Origin: Vibrio sp. UCD-FRSSP16_30
GTDB taxonomy: Bacteria > Pseudomonadota > Gammaproteobacteria > Enterobacterales > Vibrionaceae
Assembly (NCBI RefSeq): GCF_001676025.1
Contig: NZ_LZFW01000079.1
Coordinates: 62,001 to 126,000 of the forward strand
Direction: 5' to 3'
Length of the DNA: 64,000 bases
Shown here: positions 20,999 through 32,088 of the stretch, piece after piece
How the letters are laid out: the number at the start of each line of letters is the position of its first letter
How positions within the stretch are numbered: the first letter of the stretch is position 1
Program-made: the position numbers and the translations under genes
Notes under the pieces: model-generated
Told to the model about the DNA's origin: nothing
Seen by the model: the letters and a program-made list of their open reading frames with translations, nothing else
Databases searched by the model: none

Positions 20999-21004
20999 TC
21001 GCAC

Positions 21005-21032
21005 ATCCTACCAGTTTTTTCTTAATTGTCAA
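21005..21032 (-). promoter_or_regulatory. lpxC promoter, sigma-70 type
   Basis: On the minus strand a perfect -35 TTGACA (21027-21032) is followed after 16 bases by TAGGAT (21005-21010). It starts only 12 bases past the ftsZ stop. The predicted start near 20998 places the tandem repeats inside the transcript. Confidence 0.6.
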
Positions 21033-21043
21033 AAAATAAACAA

Positions 21044-22252
21044 TTAGTCAGCTTGGTTGCGTAAGAATGCTGGAATATCTAAATAAGCACTCTCTGTTTG
21101 ACCCGCTTTAGCTGCTTGTTGTTGATTTCCTGCCGCAGGGCGAGAAACAACAGGTTCTGTTTTTGGTTTTACTGGCGCTGGTTGAACTTTCATTTCTGAC
21201 TCTACTTTAGTAGTCGTCGTAATACGAGATTCTGTTGCTGCAACTGTTTTTGGCTTAGAAGCACTACCTGTCACCAAGGTGATTTCTGGTTTCTTCTCGT
21301 TGCCAATACCTGTTGCTACCACTGTTACGCGGAACTCGTCAGACATATCAGGGTCTAGAGAAGTACCAATAACAACCGTCGCATTATCAGATGCAAACGC
21401 TTTAACTGTGTTACCAACAATCTCAAACTCGTCAAGACGCATGTCCATACCAGCAGTAATATTAACCAATACGCCACGCGCACCAGCTAAGTCGATATCT
21501 TCTAGTAAAGAGTGAGAAATAGCGGCTTCTGCGGCTTCTTCTGCACGATCTTCACCGGTTGATATACCGCTACCCATCATTGCTTGACCCATTTCCGACA
21601 TCACAGTGCGAACATCCGCGAAATCGACGTTGATCATGCCTGGGCGAGTAATCAATTCAGCGATACCTTGTACGGCATCTTTTAGTACGTCGTTTGCATA
21701 ACCAAATGCTTCTAGCAGGGTTACGTTACGGCCGTAAACTTTTAGTAACTTTTCGTTAGGGATAGTAATAAGGGAATCAACATGCTTAGAAAGCTCTTCA
21801 ATGCCTTGTTCAGCAAATGCTAGACGCTTCTTACCCTCAAAACCAAATGGTTTTGTCACTACAGCAACCGTCAGAACACCCAGTTCTTTAGCTATTTCTG
21901 CAATAACTGGAGCTGCACCAGTACCTGTACCGCCGCCCATACCAGCTGCGATAAATACCATGTCAGCGCCATTTAGCACTCCTTTAATTGCTTCACGATC
22001 TTCAAGAGCCGAATCACGGCCAACTTGAGGGTTCGCACCAGCGCCCAGTCCTTTGGTAATATCTGTACCAATTTGAATTACGGAATTTACACTTGCTTTA
22101 CGAAGCGCCTGCGCATCGGTATTAACACTGATGAATTCCACACCTTCAATGGATTCACGAACCATATGTTCAACGGCATTACCACCGCCACCGCCAACAC
22201 CAACGACCTTAATTACGGCTTCATCATTCATTTCCGTCATCGGTTCAAACAT
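21044..22252 (-). CDS. ftsZ: Cell division protein FtsZ
   Basis: FtsZ is the tubulin-like GTPase that forms the cytokinetic ring at midcell. The 402-residue protein has the tubulin signature [10 protein letters not shown] near residue 105, the T7-loop region around [11 protein letters not shown] near residue 208, a variable linker rich in Lys, Pro, Gln and Thr (about 318-388), and the conserved C-terminal peptide [11 protein letters not shown] that binds FtsA and ZipA. It follows ftsA by 29 bases. No terminator separates it from lpxC, so read-through into lpxC is possible. Confidence 0.98.
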   Translation of the reverse strand: MFEPMTEMNDEAVIKVVGVGGGGGNAVEHMVRESIEGVEFISVNTDAQALRKASVNSVIQIGTDITKGLGAGANPQVGRDSALEDREAIKGVLNGADMVFIAAGMGGGTGTGAAPVIAEIAKELGVLTVAVVTKPFGFEGKKRLAFAEQGIEELSKHVDSLITIPNEKLLKVYGRNVTLLEAFGYANDVLKDAVQGIAELITRPGMINVDFADVRTVMSEMGQAMMGSGISTGEDRAEEAAEAAISHSLLEDIDLAGARGVLVNITAGMDMRLDEFEIVGNTVKAFASDNATVVIGTSLDPDMSDEFRVTVVATGIGNEKKPEITLVTGSASKPKTVAATESRITTTTKVESEMKVQPAPVKPKTEPVVSRPAAGNQQQAAKAGQTESAYLDIPAFLRNQAD

Positions 22253-22281
22253 CTGCTTTCTCCGTTCCCTGTCTACTCAGG

Positions 22282-23550
22282 TTAAAATTCTTTTTGTATC
22301 CAATTACGCATTTTGCTAAACAAGCTAGTAAGTGATGACTGCTGCTTCGGTTCCGAATACTCACCATCATCATTAAAATTGCTGTCTTTGCCATAATGCA
22401 ATAAACCAACTGCCGTAGAATGGTACGGCTCCTTTACATATTCTGTTAAGCCTTTGACTTCTCTAGGCTTTCCGATTCTGACTTGATTGCCGAACACACG
22501 TTCTGCACACTCAGCCAAACCTTCAATTTGTGACGCTCCACCGGTTAAAACGATACCGGCTGCGATGTGGTGGTGCTTACCACCGTTTTCGCGCATTTTG
22601 GTTTGTGCATTTTCAATCGCTTGATTGATCAAACCCATAAGTTCAGTATAACGCGGTTCTATCACTTCAGATAAAGTTTGTCGTTGCAAACTGCGTGATG
22701 GACGACCACCCACACTCGGTACATTCACTGTATCGTCTTTGCTAACCAACTCACTCATCGCGCAACCGTACTTCACTTTAATTTCTTCAGCGTCGTTAAT
22801 CGGTGTACCAAATGCGTAAGCAATATCACTGGTGACTGAGTTTCCTGCATAGGAAAAGACTTCGGTATGGCGTAAAGCGCCACCAGTCCAAAGAGCAACA
22901 TCCATTGTACCTGCGCCGATATCGACAACACATACACCGAGCTCTTTCTCGTCTTCAGTAATCACGGCATCGCTAGAAGCAAGGCCGGAAAAAATAAGTT
23001 GTTCAACCGTTAAGCCACAACGCTCAACCGCTTTAATGACATTTTTAGCCATGTCATTGTGGCATGAGATCATATGTACGCTAACTTCCATACGTACACC
23101 TGATAAGCCTAACGGATTTTTTATGCTCGTTAGATGATCTATTTTAAATTCTTGTGGAATAACGTGCAGAATACGTTCTTCTTCACCAATCTTAATTGAA
23201 CGAGCAGTATGAATCGCACGATCCATATCGTCCTGAGAAACCTCTTCATCAGAGATGGTTCCCATGCCTTTTTCAAAGCGACTGGTAATATGCTGACCAG
23301 AGATAGAAAGATAAACACTACTAATCTTATGTTCAGCCATTAATTCAGCTTGGTTAACAGCACGTTCTACGGACTTAATAACAGAGTCAAGATCATTAAC
23401 TCCGCCTTTATCCATGCCGCGGGATGGACTGCTACCAGCTCCAATAATATTGATCTGTCCATCTGGAAGAATCTCGCCTACTAACGCTAATACAGTCGCT
23501 GTACCGATATCCAGAGCAACAATCAGATTGTCATCCATACCCTTGGTCAT
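22282..23550 (-). CDS. ftsA: Cell division protein FtsA
   Basis: FtsA is the actin-like ATPase that tethers FtsZ to the membrane and recruits later division proteins. The 422-residue protein shows the actin-family phosphate-1 segment VALDIGTATV near residue 10, CVVDIGAGTMDVALW near residue 208, and the adenosine motif GIVLTGGASQ near residue 338. The C-terminal amphipathic membrane-targeting helix is visible as SLFSKMRNWIQKEF. It begins 2 bases past the ftsQ stop. Confidence 0.97.
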   Translation of the reverse strand: MTKGMDDNLIVALDIGTATVLALVGEILPDGQINIIGAGSSPSRGMDKGGVNDLDSVIKSVERAVNQAELMAEHKISSVYLSISGQHITSRFEKGMGTISDEEVSQDDMDRAIHTARSIKIGEEERILHVIPQEFKIDHLTSIKNPLGLSGVRMEVSVHMISCHNDMAKNVIKAVERCGLTVEQLIFSGLASSDAVITEDEKELGVCVVDIGAGTMDVALWTGGALRHTEVFSYAGNSVTSDIAYAFGTPINDAEEIKVKYGCAMSELVSKDDTVNVPSVGGRPSRSLQRQTLSEVIEPRYTELMGLINQAIENAQTKMRENGGKHHHIAAGIVLTGGASQIEGLAECAERVFGNQVRIGKPREVKGLTEYVKEPYHSTAVGLLHYGKDSNFNDDGEYSEPKQQSSLTSLFSKMRNWIQKEF

Positions 23551-23552
23551 TA

Positions 23553-24329
23553 CTACTCTCTATGTTTTTTCTCGTCGGTTAACCAACCAATGGCGGCCCC
23601 GGTGTCGTATCTCAAATCTATATAGCTTATTTGTTGAGCTTTTTCATTCAAATGTCGATAAAGGTCAATAAATCGCTTAATTCTTTCTTGTAACGCATCT
23701 TTACCTAATTCTAGGCGAATACCGTTATCTAGTATCAGTTGCCATGCATGTCGATCATTTAATACCACTGACGTTATCTGTAAACCTAGGTCTGAAAACT
23801 TCGGCTCTATATCACGCCAAGTTGCCAATACATTATCGGCTTCTGCTTCAGGACCATAGAGCTTAACAATATCTTGGTCTTGCTCTAGCAACTGACCAGG
23901 GTCGGCATAAAAAATCTGACCTGTATCATTTAATAGTGCATTACCATTCCAGATTGCAGCTGGATGGTTTTCAATTACAAAGACCTTAATTGTTTTTGGC
24001 CACTGCTTACGAATTGCTGCGCTGGCAACCCAAGGAAGTGTTTCAACTGCATTTTGCAGTTCATTTACATCTTGCGTCATAAAGGTGCCAAACGGCTGAA
24101 CACGCGCTAAAGCACTCTGCACATCAGAGTTATGCACATATTCTAAGTTACCTTCAAGGACAAACTGAGAAAGGGGCAATCGTCCACTATCTCGCATCCA
24201 TGCAACCGTGGAATAAATACCAAAAACGATCAACATCACCACGAAGAGTAAAAAACTCGCATCAACCCAAGAAAACTTGAATCGTGGCTTTGATTGGTAT
24301 TCGGTTTCGACGTCTAATGTAGATTCCAT
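23553..24329 (-). CDS. ftsQ: Cell division protein FtsQ
   Basis: FtsQ is a bitopic membrane protein that links FtsB and FtsL to the division machinery. The order visible in 258 residues is a short cytoplasmic tail, one membrane segment (FLLFVVMLIVFGIYST, about 28-44), a POTRA domain starting near FVLEGNLEYV, then the beta domain, which includes WQLILDNGIRLELG near residue 200. It is somewhat shorter than the E. coli protein. A 126-bp gap to murC replaces the ddlB gene found there in E. coli and carries a candidate promoter. Confidence 0.96.
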   Translation of the reverse strand: MESTLDVETEYQSKPRFKFSWVDASFLLFVVMLIVFGIYSTVAWMRDSGRLPLSQFVLEGNLEYVHNSDVQSALARVQPFGTFMTQDVNELQNAVETLPWVASAAIRKQWPKTIKVFVIENHPAAIWNGNALLNDTGQIFYADPGQLLEQDQDIVKLYGPEAEADNVLATWRDIEPKFSDLGLQITSVVLNDRHAWQLILDNGIRLELGKDALQERIKRFIDLYRHLNEKAQQISYIDLRYDTGAAIGWLTDEKKHRE

Positions 24330-24398
24330 TGTAATATTATCGTCGACTTCCTAATAAACGGCACATACGCCAACAAGGGCAAGTATATCTATCATTCG

Positions 24399-24426
24399 AT
24401 TATACTTACCCGACATGATCTTTCCA
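24399..24426 (-). promoter_or_regulatory. Candidate ftsQAZ promoter
   Basis: A perfect minus-strand -10 TATAAT (24399-24404) is preceded after 16 bases by TGGAAA (24421-24426; four of six matches to TTGACA). It lies in the murC-ftsQ gap about 70 bases before ftsQ. Confidence 0.45.
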
Positions 24427-24455
24427 TAGCTATACGGGATATTTCGATACGGAAA

Positions 24456-25916
24456 CTAGTTTTTTTGCATTGCTCTGATATTCAGCTCTAGCTTTTCTAA
24501 TTTTTTAGCTACCTTTCCAACATCACCGGCACCTTGTGTAAGAACAAGATCGCCATCACACAATAAATTACCCAAAATATTAGGTAAGTCATTTTGTTCT
24601 TTTATAAAGATAGGATCGATTCTTCCTCGTCCGCGAATTGCGCGACATAAAGAACGACTATCTGCGCCCGCAATCGGTGCTTCACCTGCCGAATAGACAT
24701 CCAATATTAATAGCACATCAACTTTATCTAGAACATTAGCAAAATCGTCAAACAAATCACGAGTTCGGCTATAACGGTGAGGCTGAAAAACCATCACTAA
24801 ACGTTTATCAGGCCAACCTGCTCTTGCTGCATCAATTGTCACATCAACTTCACTTGGGTGATGTCCATAGTCATCCACCAGCATGGCTTTACCATTACCT
24901 GTTTCAAACTCACCAAGATGTTCAAATCGACGTCCGGTACCTTGTGTTGACAATAGCGCAGATAAAATAGCGTCATCTGAAATGCTATCTTCGGTTGCAA
25001 CTGCAATAGCGGCTGAAGCATTTAACGCATTGTGTTTACCTGGCATATTCAAAGTAATATCAAGGTCACTTTGCCCTTCACGTTTAACGGTAAAGAAACT
25101 TTGCTGACCTTGTTGACGATAGTTAACTATCTTAACGTCTGCGTCATCAGAAAAACCGTAGGTTATGACCTGACGGCTGATCGTTGGCAGCATTTCACGA
25201 ATCACAGGATCATCAATACACATAATTGCCTGACCATAGAAAGGCAGTTTGTGTAAGAAGTCACGGAATGTCTGCTTCAGAACTTCAAAATCACCGCCAT
25301 AAGTATCCATATGGTCAGCTTCGATGTTCGTTACAATCGCAACCATCGGCTGTAAGTGTAAAAATGAAGCATCACTTTCATCGGCTTCTGCAATCAGAAT
25401 ACGGCTTGAACCTAGACGAGCATTTGTGCCCGCACTTTTTACCAGACCACCATTAACAAACGTTGGATCGAGACCCGCTTCAGAATAAATTTGTGTCACT
25501 AACGCTGTGGTTGTAGTTTTACCATGAGTACCGGCAACGGCAATACCATGACGATAGCGCATAATCTCTGCCAGCATTTCCGCGCGACGAACAATAGGAA
25601 TTCGTAAAGACTGCGCAGCCACAATTTCAGGGTTACTTTTATCAATCGCAGTAGATACTACGACTACACTGGCATTTTCAACGTTACTCTCGGCATGGCC
25701 AATAAAAATAGTAGCGCCTTTACTTTGTAGGCGCTCAGTCACTACGTTCTGATTGATATCGGAGCCTGAGATAGTATAGCCTTCGTTTAGCAACACCTCC
25801 GCAATACCACTCATACCCGCACCACCAATACCAACAAAGTGGATGCATTTTACGCGACGCATTTCTGGAATCATCGCTCGGATACGTGCTAAATCTTGTT
25901 TGTGTTCAATTACCAT
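24456..25916 (-). CDS. murC: UDP-N-acetylmuramate--L-alanine ligase
   Basis: MurC adds L-alanine to UDP-MurNAc, the first amino acid of the peptidoglycan stem. The 486-residue Mur ligase has the N-terminal UDP-binding [17 protein letters not shown] near residue 26, the ATP loop [14 protein letters not shown] near residue 122, the central ligase core with [12 protein letters not shown], and the C-terminal Rossmann domain with [11 protein letters not shown] and FQPHRYSRT. It begins 28 bases after the murG stop. Unlike E. coli it is not followed by ddlB. Confidence 0.97.
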   Translation of the reverse strand: MVIEHKQDLARIRAMIPEMRRVKCIHFVGIGGAGMSGIAEVLLNEGYTISGSDINQNVVTERLQSKGATIFIGHAESNVENASVVVVSTAIDKSNPEIVAAQSLRIPIVRRAEMLAEIMRYRHGIAVAGTHGKTTTTALVTQIYSEAGLDPTFVNGGLVKSAGTNARLGSSRILIAEADESDASFLHLQPMVAIVTNIEADHMDTYGGDFEVLKQTFRDFLHKLPFYGQAIMCIDDPVIREMLPTISRQVITYGFSDDADVKIVNYRQQGQQSFFTVKREGQSDLDITLNMPGKHNALNASAAIAVATEDSISDDAILSALLSTQGTGRRFEHLGEFETGNGKAMLVDDYGHHPSEVDVTIDAARAGWPDKRLVMVFQPHRYSRTRDLFDDFANVLDKVDVLLILDVYSAGEAPIAGADSRSLCRAIRGRGRIDPIFIKEQNDLPNILGNLLCDGDLVLTQGAGDVGKVAKKLEKLELNIRAMQKN

Positions 25917-25944
25917 AATATTCTCTTGCTCAATACTGTTGAGA

Positions 25945-27012
25945 TTAACCGCGTTCGCTTAATGAGATAATTGCCTCTGCGACAATTTTATCTGCGTCAA
26001 GCTTAGCCGCCTGACGTGCTTTGATAGCCATCTCAAGTAATGAAGCTCTGTCTAATTCCTGAATTATTTGTGTTAGCTTACTAACCGATAAATCTTGTTG
26101 TTCAATCATTTTTGCAGCGCCAGCATCCACTAGGTAGTCACCATTGAGTGCTTGCTGTCTGTCTTTGTGTGGATAAGGAATAAAGACTGCCGCAAGGCCT
26201 GCTGCTGAGACTTCCGAAACGGTCAGTGCGCCCGAACGACACACAATTAAATCGGCCCATGCATAGGCGCCAGCAACATCGTCAATAAACTCAGTCACCT
26301 TAGCTGTCACACCAGCTTGATGATAACGAGCTTCCACATCGGCTTGATTGTCTTTTCCTACCTGATGCCAAACCGTATAACCATCACCTAGTTCGGCTAA
26401 AGTCGGCGCTAGTGTATGGTTTAAAATGCGCGCCCCTTGGCTGCCACCCATCACTAATATACGAATATCACCATCACGAGAGGCTAATCTTTGCTGTGGG
26501 GACTCAAGAGTCGTTACATCCGTTCGTACTGGATTACCCACAACTTCGGCATTAGGAAATGCCCCAGGAAAAGCTTGAAATACTTTACTTGCCACTTTAG
26601 CGAGCCAACCATTGGTTAGGCCTGCAACTGCGTTTTGCTCATGCAGCACTAAAGGAATGCCACACTGACGAGCCGCAATACCACCCGGGCCGCTCACATA
26701 GCCACCCATACCTAAAACAACATCAGGCTGGTATCGTTTAATGTGTGCTTTCGCCTGAAAAATAGCGTTGATAATCTGAAATGGCGCTTTAATCAGCTTC
26801 GCTATTCCCTGGCCTCGAAGTCCTTTGACTTTAATAAAATCGATCTCGATACCATGTTTAGGCACTAAATCAGCTTCCATACGATCTTCGGTACCTAACC
26901 AGCGGATCTCCCAACCCTGCTGTTGTAGGTACTTAGCTACCGCAAGACCTGGAAAAACATGTCCGCCCGTTCCTCCGGCCATAACCAAGAGGCGCTTATT
27001 TTTAGTTGTCAT
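25945..27012 (-). CDS. murG: MurG N-acetylglucosaminyl transferase
   Basis: MurG transfers GlcNAc to lipid I to form lipid II on the cytoplasmic face of the inner membrane. The 355-residue GT28 enzyme has the N-terminal glycine loop [16 protein letters not shown], the second G-loop [11 protein letters not shown] near residue 102, the donor-site segment [12 protein letters not shown] near residue 188, and the UDP-GlcNAc-binding [15 protein letters not shown] near residue 260. It overlaps the end of ftsW by 11 bp, so the two are coupled. Confidence 0.97.
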   Translation of the reverse strand: MTTKNKRLLVMAGGTGGHVFPGLAVAKYLQQQGWEIRWLGTEDRMEADLVPKHGIEIDFIKVKGLRGQGIAKLIKAPFQIINAIFQAKAHIKRYQPDVVLGMGGYVSGPGGIAARQCGIPLVLHEQNAVAGLTNGWLAKVASKVFQAFPGAFPNAEVVGNPVRTDVTTLESPQQRLASRDGDIRILVMGGSQGARILNHTLAPTLAELGDGYTVWHQVGKDNQADVEARYHQAGVTAKVTEFIDDVAGAYAWADLIVCRSGALTVSEVSAAGLAAVFIPYPHKDRQQALNGDYLVDAGAAKMIEQQDLSVSKLTQIIQELDRASLLEMAIKARQAAKLDADKIVAEAIISLSERG

Positions 27013-28273
27013 TTTGCGTCTTACCTTGTTTATCTTGTTGATCTTCGTCTTGCGTTAATGATTCTGAGTATTCAAACAGCCGCTGTTCATGATCGATGCG
27101 GATCAATATACCTACCGCAATCGACATAATAATTAAACTCGACCCACCGTAACTGATCAGAGGTAATGTCAAACCTTTGGTTGGTACCATGCCGGCTGCT
27201 GCGCCAACATTAACCACCGATTGAAAGGCAAACCAAACACCAAAGCCAATCGAAAGATAACCGCTAAAAACATCTCCGGATTCAAATGCTCGCTTACCGA
27301 TAAATACCGCCTTAAACACTAAAGCGAAGATCAGCAGCAATATACAAGTTACGCCAATAAAGCCCAGCTCTTCACCCATTACTGCAAATACAAAGTCGGT
27401 ATGCGCTTCAGGAAGATAAGCCAGTTTTTGAATTGAATTTCCTAGCCCTTGACCAAACCATTCACCACGACCAAACGCCATCAATGATTGTGTTAACTGA
27501 TAGCCACTGCCAAAAGGGTCTTCCCACGGGTCTAAAAATGAAGTCACACGCTTCATTCGGTAAGGTTCAATCATGATTAGAACAGCAATACCCATCATGC
27601 CAGCAAACGCTAGAGCTAAAAACTGCCACAGCTTAGCGCCGGCAATAAATAACATAGCAAAAATGGTCACCAGCATTACCACTACTGTTCCGAGATCGGG
27701 CTGTCCTAATAGCAAAACAGCTAATAAGCCAAATACTACGAAAGGCTTAAAAAAACCGCCAAAAAAGCTGGCTCTTACTTCATGTTGCTTACGGAATAAA
27801 TAACCTGCCATAAAGATAAACAATGAAAGTTTGGCAAGTTCAGCTGGCTGAAAATTGATGACACCTAAGGAGATCCAGCGTGATGCACCATTTACAGACT
27901 TACCTGCAAATAACACCACAAACAATAAAAACATACATAGGGCGAGTAGCCACGTACTGTAACGCAACAACATTTTTGTCGGGATATGGACAACAACAGC
28001 CATCACGCAAAGTGCCAATATAAGATAAAAAGCATGGCGAATAGCAAAATGGAAAGGTGAACCAAAATGCGAGTAGCTTATTGGTAAAGAAGCCGATGTC
28101 ACCATCACCAAACCAGTTAACATTAATGCTAATGTTAACCAAACTAGATGTCGGTCATAAAGAACGGGTAAAGTTGAATTTTCCTGAGCATCCAATACAT
28201 CTGGGGATGCCACAGCATCATCATTTGATGTAGGAGTCGATTCCTTTCCATGAAACCGAGAGAGCCAACGCAT
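27002..28273 (-). CDS. ftsW: Septal peptidoglycan polymerase FtsW
   Basis: FtsW is the SEDS-family glycosyltransferase that polymerises lipid II at the septum with FtsI. About ten membrane segments run through the protein. Family motifs include [14 protein letters not shown] near residue 147, the [18 protein letters not shown] loop near residue 258, [17 protein letters not shown] near residue 297 and the C-terminal ISYGGSSLI. The ATG at 28273 gives 423 residues; a GTG three codons earlier (28282) is an alternative. The N-terminal about 40 residues before the first membrane segment are polar and poorly conserved. Confidence 0.95.
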   Translation of the reverse strand: MRWLSRFHGKESTPTSNDDAVASPDVLDAQENSTLPVLYDRHLVWLTLALMLTGLVMVTSASLPISYSHFGSPFHFAIRHAFYLILALCVMAVVVHIPTKMLLRYSTWLLALCMFLLFVVLFAGKSVNGASRWISLGVINFQPAELAKLSLFIFMAGYLFRKQHEVRASFFGGFFKPFVVFGLLAVLLLGQPDLGTVVVMLVTIFAMLFIAGAKLWQFLALAFAGMMGIAVLIMIEPYRMKRVTSFLDPWEDPFGSGYQLTQSLMAFGRGEWFGQGLGNSIQKLAYLPEAHTDFVFAVMGEELGFIGVTCILLLIFALVFKAVFIGKRAFESGDVFSGYLSIGFGVWFAFQSVVNVGAAAGMVPTKGLTLPLISYGGSSLIIMSIAVGILIRIDHEQRLFEYSESLTQDEDQQDKQGKTQNDN

Positions 28274-28300
28274 ATTTCTCACTTTTTTCCGTTCTCTTTT

Positions 28301-29644
28301 TTAATTTGCATCCTGCAGCTCACCATTATGCTGAGCTAGCTGAGTAAAGATATCCCCGCGCTGCATAAAATTAGCAAACTGATCTAAACTGGCACAGGCC
28401 GGAGAAAGCATCACCATATCACCTAGCTTGGCTTTCTGTCGAATCACGGTAACCGCTTCTTGCATGCTATCGAAGTAAACACTGTTTTCAGATAATGATA
28501 GTAACTGCTTACCATCAGCGCCGAAGCAATATAACTCTACATTTAACGAACAAAGCGCAGGCTTTAACTCAGAAAAATCAGCACCTTTACCGGCACCACC
28601 GACTAACAAATATAAACGACCGCTAACATGCAGTCCTTTCAGTGCAGCTAAAGTGCTGGCAACATTCGTGGCTTTTGAATCATTGACCCATACAATACCG
28701 TCATTACGACTGACAACCTGACAGCGATGCGCTAAACCAACATAAGATTTAAGTGCATCAAGAGCGGCTGCAATATTAACCTCAGCAGCATCAAGAAGCG
28801 CAATAGCAACCAGCGCATTTAACATATTGTGCTGACCGACAATAGAAAGCTCATTGGTCGCCAATATTGGGTGATTATCACAAGTTAACCATAACTGACC
28901 TTGATGTTCAGATAAGCAGTATTTTCCTTGCTCTACTCCAAACTCAACTAATCCTAGTGATTCACTAGGGTAAGTCGCTTTGTCATCTGCATTCACTATC
29001 TTAATGTTCGCATTATCAAAAATGCGCAATTTGGCATCACGATAATCATGCATGCCTTCATACCTATCCATATGATCTTCAGATAGATTAAGAAACGCTG
29101 CCGCTTGTAAAGAAAGGCTAGATGTTGTTTCTAGTTGAAAGCTTGATAACTCTAAAACAAACAGATCGGCATCAGTATTTAATAGCTCTAATGCCGGGAC
29201 ACCTATATTACCACCCACTGCCGTTTTAACTCCGGCAGCATTGGCCATAACACCGGTAAGATCCGTTACGGTACTTTTTCCGTTTGAGCCCGTAATGGCT
29301 AAAACAGGCTTAGTGACAGCCCAAGCAAATAATTCAATATCACCAACAACCGGTATCCCTTGCGCAATCACCTTTTGTAACTCAGGTGTTGCTAAAGCAA
29401 TTCCAGGGCTTGCGACAATAAGATCAGCATGCTCTAGCCATTGTTGATTTAAGCCGCCACTAAATAAAGGGATATCATCACTAAGATGTTCAGCCCCAGT
29501 AGGGTTTTCTCGTGTATCAATCACCTTGATGGTTAAATCTCGGCCTAATTGTAACGATACCTTTTGTAGGTGCTTCACCACTGACAAACCAGTAATGCCA
29601 AGCCCTATAACGACCACTTCTTGAATTTTTTGCCACTGCTGCAT
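28301..29644 (-). CDS. murD: UDP-N-acetylmuramoylalanine--D-glutamate ligase
   Basis: MurD adds D-glutamate to UDP-MurNAc-L-alanine. The 447-residue ligase shows the N-terminal [16 protein letters not shown], the ATP loop [14 protein letters not shown] near residue 116, the core segment [13 protein letters not shown] with NADD further on, and the C-terminal VNDSKATN and [10 protein letters not shown] motifs. It begins 3 bases after the mraY stop and is followed 18-27 bases later by ftsW. Confidence 0.97.
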   Translation of the reverse strand: MQQWQKIQEVVVIGLGITGLSVVKHLQKVSLQLGRDLTIKVIDTRENPTGAEHLSDDIPLFSGGLNQQWLEHADLIVASPGIALATPELQKVIAQGIPVVGDIELFAWAVTKPVLAITGSNGKSTVTDLTGVMANAAGVKTAVGGNIGVPALELLNTDADLFVLELSSFQLETTSSLSLQAAAFLNLSEDHMDRYEGMHDYRDAKLRIFDNANIKIVNADDKATYPSESLGLVEFGVEQGKYCLSEHQGQLWLTCDNHPILATNELSIVGQHNMLNALVAIALLDAAEVNIAAALDALKSYVGLAHRCQVVSRNDGIVWVNDSKATNVASTLAALKGLHVSGRLYLLVGGAGKGADFSELKPALCSLNVELYCFGADGKQLLSLSENSVYFDSMQEAVTVIRQKAKLGDMVMLSPACASLDQFANFMQRGDIFTQLAQHNGELQDAN

Positions 29645-29647
29645 GAA

Positions 29648-30730
29648 TTAACGTACCTTCAATGTCGCAAGACCAATAAGCACAAGTACGATAGAAATAA
29701 TCCAAAAACGTACAATAACACGCGGCTCTGGCCAGCCTTTTAGCTCATAGTGATGATGTATTGGCGCCATACGAAATACTCGTTGACCGCGCAATTTGTA
29801 TGAACCAACCTGAAGAATTACCGATAGGGTTTCCATAACAAATACCCCACCCATAATCACCAATACAAATTCTTGACGCACTAAAACTGCAATGGTGCCT
29901 AACGCTCCACCTAATGCCAGAGAACCTACATCACCCATAAAGACTTGCGCAGGATAAGTGTTAAACCATAAGAAGCCTAACCCAGCACCGACAATTGCCG
30001 TACAGAAAATAACAAGCTCACTGCTTTGTGGCACATAAGGAATATGCAAATATTGGGCAAAGTTAACGTTACCGGTCGCATAAGCAATAATCGCAAAGCC
30101 TGATGCGACAAGGATAGTTGGCATGATTGCCAAGCCATCTAAGCCGTCAGTTAGGTTCACCGCGTTACTGGTACCGACAATAACAAAGTAAGTCAGAACA
30201 ATATAAAACAGCCCTAGTTGAGGCATGATGTCTTTAAAGAAAGGAACCACTAACTGAGTTGCAGTAGTGTCTTTACCGTGAGCGTATAGTGCAAAAGCGA
30301 CCACGATAGCAATCGCTGACTGCCAAAAGTACTTCCAGCGAGCAATCAAACCATCGGTATTTTTACGCACAACTTTTCGGTAGTCATCCACAAAGCCAAC
30401 CACACCATAGCCAAGCAGCACAAACAATACCGCCCATATATAAGGGTTAGATAAGTCTGCCCATAACAAAACCGTAATGGTGATCGCCGCCAGTATCATT
30501 ACGCCTCCCATAGTAGGAGTGCCATGTTTACTTAGGTGAGATTCAGGTCCGTCATGACGAACAATTTGACCAATTTGTAATAGTTGTAGACGACGAATTA
30601 ATTTCGGCCCCATCCATAGTGAAAGCACTAAGGCAGTCAGCACACTTAAAATCGAGCGAAAAGATAGGTAATCAAATAGACGAAAAAACGAAAAATGAGG
30701 CTGTAGTAAATCCGCTAGCCAGATAATCAT
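29648..30730 (-). CDS. mraY: Phospho-MurNAc-pentapeptide transferase MraY
   Basis: MraY moves phospho-MurNAc-pentapeptide from UDP to undecaprenyl phosphate, making lipid I. The 360-residue length equals the E. coli enzyme. About ten membrane segments are visible together with family motifs: [12 protein letters not shown] near residue 65, [10 protein letters not shown] with the conserved Asp pair near residue 115, [13 protein letters not shown] near residue 190, and the C-terminal [11 protein letters not shown]. Its ATG overlaps the murF stop by four bases (ATGA). Confidence 0.98.
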   Translation of the reverse strand: MIIWLADLLQPHFSFFRLFDYLSFRSILSVLTALVLSLWMGPKLIRRLQLLQIGQIVRHDGPESHLSKHGTPTMGGVMILAAITITVLLWADLSNPYIWAVLFVLLGYGVVGFVDDYRKVVRKNTDGLIARWKYFWQSAIAIVVAFALYAHGKDTTATQLVVPFFKDIMPQLGLFYIVLTYFVIVGTSNAVNLTDGLDGLAIMPTILVASGFAIIAYATGNVNFAQYLHIPYVPQSSELVIFCTAIVGAGLGFLWFNTYPAQVFMGDVGSLALGGALGTIAVLVRQEFVLVIMGGVFVMETLSVILQVGSYKLRGQRVFRMAPIHHHYELKGWPEPRVIVRFWIISIVLVLIGLATLKVR

Positions 30731-32088
30731 TGAAATTTCTCCTTAAGAGCAGCGGCCACTTTACTCATTTGTGCGCTGTTAGCGCCTTTCACAAGCAAGG
30801 TGTGTTGAATGTTGGGTTGATTAGAGATGTGTTGTTCAACAAAGTCTAAAAGGCTTTGATGATTTTCAAAGTGATGACCACCAGCAACATCACTAATTAC
30901 CTTAGTGTCATCACCGTAAGTCAGCACATACTCAAACTTAAATTTTGCGGCATATTCACCGACTTGACGATGAAGTTCAAGGCTTTCTTTGCCTAGCTCA
31001 GCCATAAAGCCAAGAATAAGCCAGCGGTTTCCTTCAAAGTGACTTAATAAATCAGCGGCAGCCTTCATCGCAGGCACACTCGCGTTATAGCTATCATCGA
31101 TGAGCTGTATTGTGTCAGACAAACGCTCTACTGCAACTCGCCCTTTCATTTGGGCTACAGCTTCAAGGCCTGCAACCACAGTTGATAATGCGCTGCCCAT
31201 ATTTAATGCGATGGCAGCGGCTGCAACGGCATTGGCAACATTATGCTCACCAACAATACTCAGCTGTACTTTAGCCATCCCAAAAGGAGAATGAAGATGA
31301 AACTTAGCTAAACCATGATGATTGACTTGAATATTAGTCGCGTAATAATCGGCTAAAGCATTATCAAAAGAGAAGGTTTGTACTCGTTTATCTTGTAATA
31401 ATGGCAACCACAATTCGCCACCCTGACTATCAAGGTTGTACAGTGCTAAGCCTTTCTCATCTAAAGTGGAAAAGATCTCACCTTTGGCTTTCATTACGCC
31501 TTGCAAAGAGCCAAAACCTTCAAGATGCGCGGCTGCCACGTTATTTACTAAGGCAATGTCTGGCTTAACTAAGTTGACGGTATATTCAATTTCTTTTTCG
31601 TGATTAGCGCCTAATTCGATAACCGCAAAATCGTGTTGTAATGTGGCACGAAGCAAGGTTAACGGAGCGCCGATATCATTGTTAAAGTTCCCCGCCGTCG
31701 CCAGCGTTTCCCCTCTCAATGATAAAATAGAAGTTAACATCTCTTTGACGGTGGTTTTACCGCAGCTTCCGGTAATAGCGACTTTTGGGATAGACGTTTT
31801 GGCAAGGTTCGCCGCGCCAAGTTGCCCTAAAGCTAACTTACTATCGGTCACAATCACTTGTGGTAATGATAAAGGCAGTTCGCGCTCAACTAAAAGTGCA
31901 ACAGCGCCTTGAGAAAGGGCTTGTTCACAAAAGTCATGAGCATCAAAACGGTCCCCTACTAGTGCCACAAATAATCCATGAGCGGCTATATTTCGGCTGT
32001 CCGTTGATACTGATTCGATAGCAACATCATCGCCAACGAGACGTCCATTGACGGCTAGGGCAATTTCGGAGAGTAAAGTACGAATCAT
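30727..32088 (-). CDS. murF: MurF D-Ala-D-Ala-adding enzyme
   Basis: MurF adds the D-Ala-D-Ala dipeptide to UDP-MurNAc-tripeptide, the last cytoplasmic step in the stem. The 453-residue Mur ligase has an N-terminal substrate domain with SVSTDSRNI, the ATP loop [15 protein letters not shown] near residue 105, the [14 protein letters not shown] segment near residue 136, and the C-terminal domain starting around [13 protein letters not shown]. Four-base ATGA overlaps link it to murE upstream and mraY downstream, consistent with tight coupling. Confidence 0.97.
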   Translation of the reverse strand: MIRTLLSEIALAVNGRLVGDDVAIESVSTDSRNIAAHGLFVALVGDRFDAHDFCEQALSQGAVALLVERELPLSLPQVIVTDSKLALGQLGAANLAKTSIPKVAITGSCGKTTVKEMLTSILSLRGETLATAGNFNNDIGAPLTLLRATLQHDFAVIELGANHEKEIEYTVNLVKPDIALVNNVAAAHLEGFGSLQGVMKAKGEIFSTLDEKGLALYNLDSQGGELWLPLLQDKRVQTFSFDNALADYYATNIQVNHHGLAKFHLHSPFGMAKVQLSIVGEHNVANAVAAAAIALNMGSALSTVVAGLEAVAQMKGRVAVERLSDTIQLIDDSYNASVPAMKAAADLLSHFEGNRWLILGFMAELGKESLELHRQVGEYAAKFKFEYVLTYGDDTKVISDVAGGHHFENHQSLLDFVEQHISNQPNIQHTLLVKGANSAQMSKVAAALKEKFQ

